Part shown: positions 5,047 to 6,133 of the stretch, in pieces
Layout of the letters: each line of letters opens with the position of its first letter
Numbering within the stretch: position 1 is the stretch's first letter
NCBI GenBank assembly: GCA_946481465.1
Contig: CAMLOC010000240.1
Coordinates: 1-6,133 of the forward strand
DNA length: 6,133 bases
Direction of reading: 5' to 3'
DNA from: an uncultured Shinella sp.
GTDB lineage: Bacteria; Pseudomonadota; Alphaproteobacteria; Rhizobiales; Rhizobiaceae
Notes under the pieces: model-generated
The model's database searches: none
Told to the model about the DNA's origin: nothing
What the model saw: only the letters and a program-made list of their open reading frames with translations
Program-made: the position numbers and the translations under genes

Positions 5047-6133
5047 TCACGCGAAGAGGTGCGCCTCCTGGCGATGGCCGCAGGCCGGCCGCGGACACAG
5101 GCGGCAGGAGGTGCCGACGGGCAGGATCGCCTTCGGATCGCTGCGATCGATCCCGTCGCCATAGACGACGCGCCACGCCTCGGAGGCGGAACAGACCAGC
5201 ATGACCGACAGCAGGCGCCGCGGGGTCGTCATCGACTGGGGCATTTTCTCGACCGCCCGGGCGATGAACAGGAAACGGTCGCCGGACGGCAGTTCGCCGA
5301 GCGACCGCACCGCCGTTCCCGGCGCCTGGAAGGCCGTATAGATCACCCAGAGCGGACAGGCATTGCTGTGGCGCGGTAGGGGGAGGCGCGGCAAGGGAAG
5401 CCGCTTGGTGACGTAGCCGGACGGGTCGGACCGCATGAAGGCGAACCGCACGCCTTCGGCGCCCGGGCGGCGCAGCGTCGCGAGGCGGTGCGCGACCTGT
5501 TCGTAGGACACGTCGAACATCCGCGACAGGAGGTCGAGATCGTAGCGGGCGCGCTCGGCGGCGGCGAGGAAGGCGTCGTAGGGCATCAGGATCGCCGCGG
5601 CGACATAGGCATGCAGCGCCGATGCCGCAAAGGAGCGCGCTTCGGCAGAGACGAGGGCGGGATGGGCGGCGACGAGAGCCTCGATCGCCGGCCGCGCCGC
5701 GGCGGCGGAAGCCTCCTTCGCCAGGCGGAAACGCCGGGACTGGACGGTTTCGGCGTCCGGCTCCTCCCAGGGCCGGCGCGGCGGAGCGGGATGCGCGTCG
5801 TGCTCGTGCCGGCGCAGGTACTCGGCCGCGACCTCCTCGAGGGCCGGGAAGTAATTGTCGGATTCCAGCATGAAGGCGTCGACCTGCTCCGTCGACGTGC
5901 CGGAGGTCACGCGGACCTCGGGATTGTCGAAGAACTGCGCCAGTGACCGTGCGGCATGCGACAGCTTCTCGCTGTCGGCCGCGATGATCTCGATGAAGCG
6001 GGCCTGCTCGGCCGGCTTGAGCTGGTCGTATTTCTCGAGGATTTCGGCGGCCGAGCGGACGGCCGTCACGCTGGTCAGGATCCGGTGGACGTTCTCGCTG
6101 AGGAACGGATCGCGGTTCAGCCGGTCGGCGAGG
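5047..6133 (-). CDS. ScfR/RamB-like regulator with DUF2083 domain (N-terminal HTH outside window)
   Basis: The frame is open from 6132 to the TGA at 5049-5047, showing the last 361 residues. The GTG at 6069 is internal. The C-terminal half matches the short-chain fatty acyl regulator family (DUF2083): an AAAILMPYDAFL helix, RYDLDLLSRMFDVSYEQVAH, RLATLRRPGAEGV, then NACPLW, GELPSGDRF and a final CRLCPRPACGHRQ. Family members carry an XRE-type HTH at the N-terminus and a degenerate IrrE/ImmA peptidase-like domain. Here the zinc site is lost: where HELGH is expected the sequence reads KEASA (around 5718-5704). Cysteines at 5358, 5106, 5097 and 5082 are the conserved set and could bind metal. RamB, a relative in Corynebacterium, controls acetate metabolism. 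The visible N-terminal part, residues 8-69 (6111-5926), unexpectedly resembles a HisKA helical hairpin. The gene precedes the kinase operon on the same strand by 83 bp. The family call is firm; the ligand and targets are inferred. Confidence 0.85.
   Translation of the reverse strand, partial: LADRLNRDPFLSENVHRILTSVTAVRSAAEILEKYDQLKPAEQARFIEIIAADSEKLSHAARSLAQFFDNPEVRVTSGTSTEQVDAFMLESDNYFPALEEVAAEYLRRHEHDAHPAPPRRPWEEPDAETVQSRRFRLAKEASAAAARPAIEALVAAHPALVSAEARSFAASALHAYVAAAILMPYDAFLAAAERARYDLDLLSRMFDVSYEQVAHRLATLRRPGAEGVRFAFMRSDPSGYVTKRLPLPRLPLPRHSNACPLWVIYTAFQAPGTAVRSLGELPSGDRFLFIARAVEKMPQSMTTPRRLLSVMLVCSASEAWRVVYGDGIDRSDPKAILPVGTSCRLCPRPACGHRQEAHLFA

Noticed and set aside
5047..6069. The ScfR-like gene as a complete protein starting at the GTG at 6069
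   Set aside because: The frame stays open to the window edge, and the 21 residues before 6069 continue the HisKA-like segment, so the true start is outside the window.

Overview
The window looks like a chromosomal stretch from a GC-rich alphaproteobacterium, most likely Hyphomicrobiales (Rhizobiales). The signs are high-GC codon use throughout, an IalB-family exported protein, an MmsB-type dehydrogenase, and a ScfR/RamB-like regulator beside a transporter-fused histidine kinase. Species cannot be named from the sequence. I see no rRNA, tRNA, insertion sequence, CRISPR array or other sign of mobile DNA.

Left part (1-1598, + strand): the 3' end of a 3-hydroxyisobutyrate dehydrogenase gene (valine breakdown), then a 129-bp gap with several inverted repeats. 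After it come two small exported proteins spaced 9 bp apart: an IalB-family periplasmic protein and a two-repeat bacterial SH3 protein. The second meets the next gene group tail to tail across 28 bp.

Right part (1627-6133, - strand): reading leftwards from the window edge, these are a ScfR/DUF2083-type regulator (its HTH end lies outside the window), 83 bp of spacer, a receiver-only response regulator (TTG start), a two-helix membrane microprotein (GTG start), and a 899-residue sensor kinase. The last three are packed with 1-3 bp gaps and are almost certainly one translationally coupled operon. The kinase is SLC5 transporter - STAC - coiled coil - HisKA - HATPase, the CbrA/CrbS type, but without the usual PAS domain.

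The right part looks like a regulatory cluster for short-chain organic acid or acyl-CoA metabolism. CrbS-type kinases and RamB/ScfR-type regulators are both linked to acetate or short-chain fatty acid use in other bacteria. The most unusual observation is that the ScfR-like protein carries, just inside the window edge, a segment that aligns without gaps to the HisKA helices of the kinase in the same cluster, including the histidine position. The partner response regulator has no output domain. This raises the hypothesis that the lone receiver docks on the transcription factor's HisKA-like segment. That is inference from sequence resemblance only.
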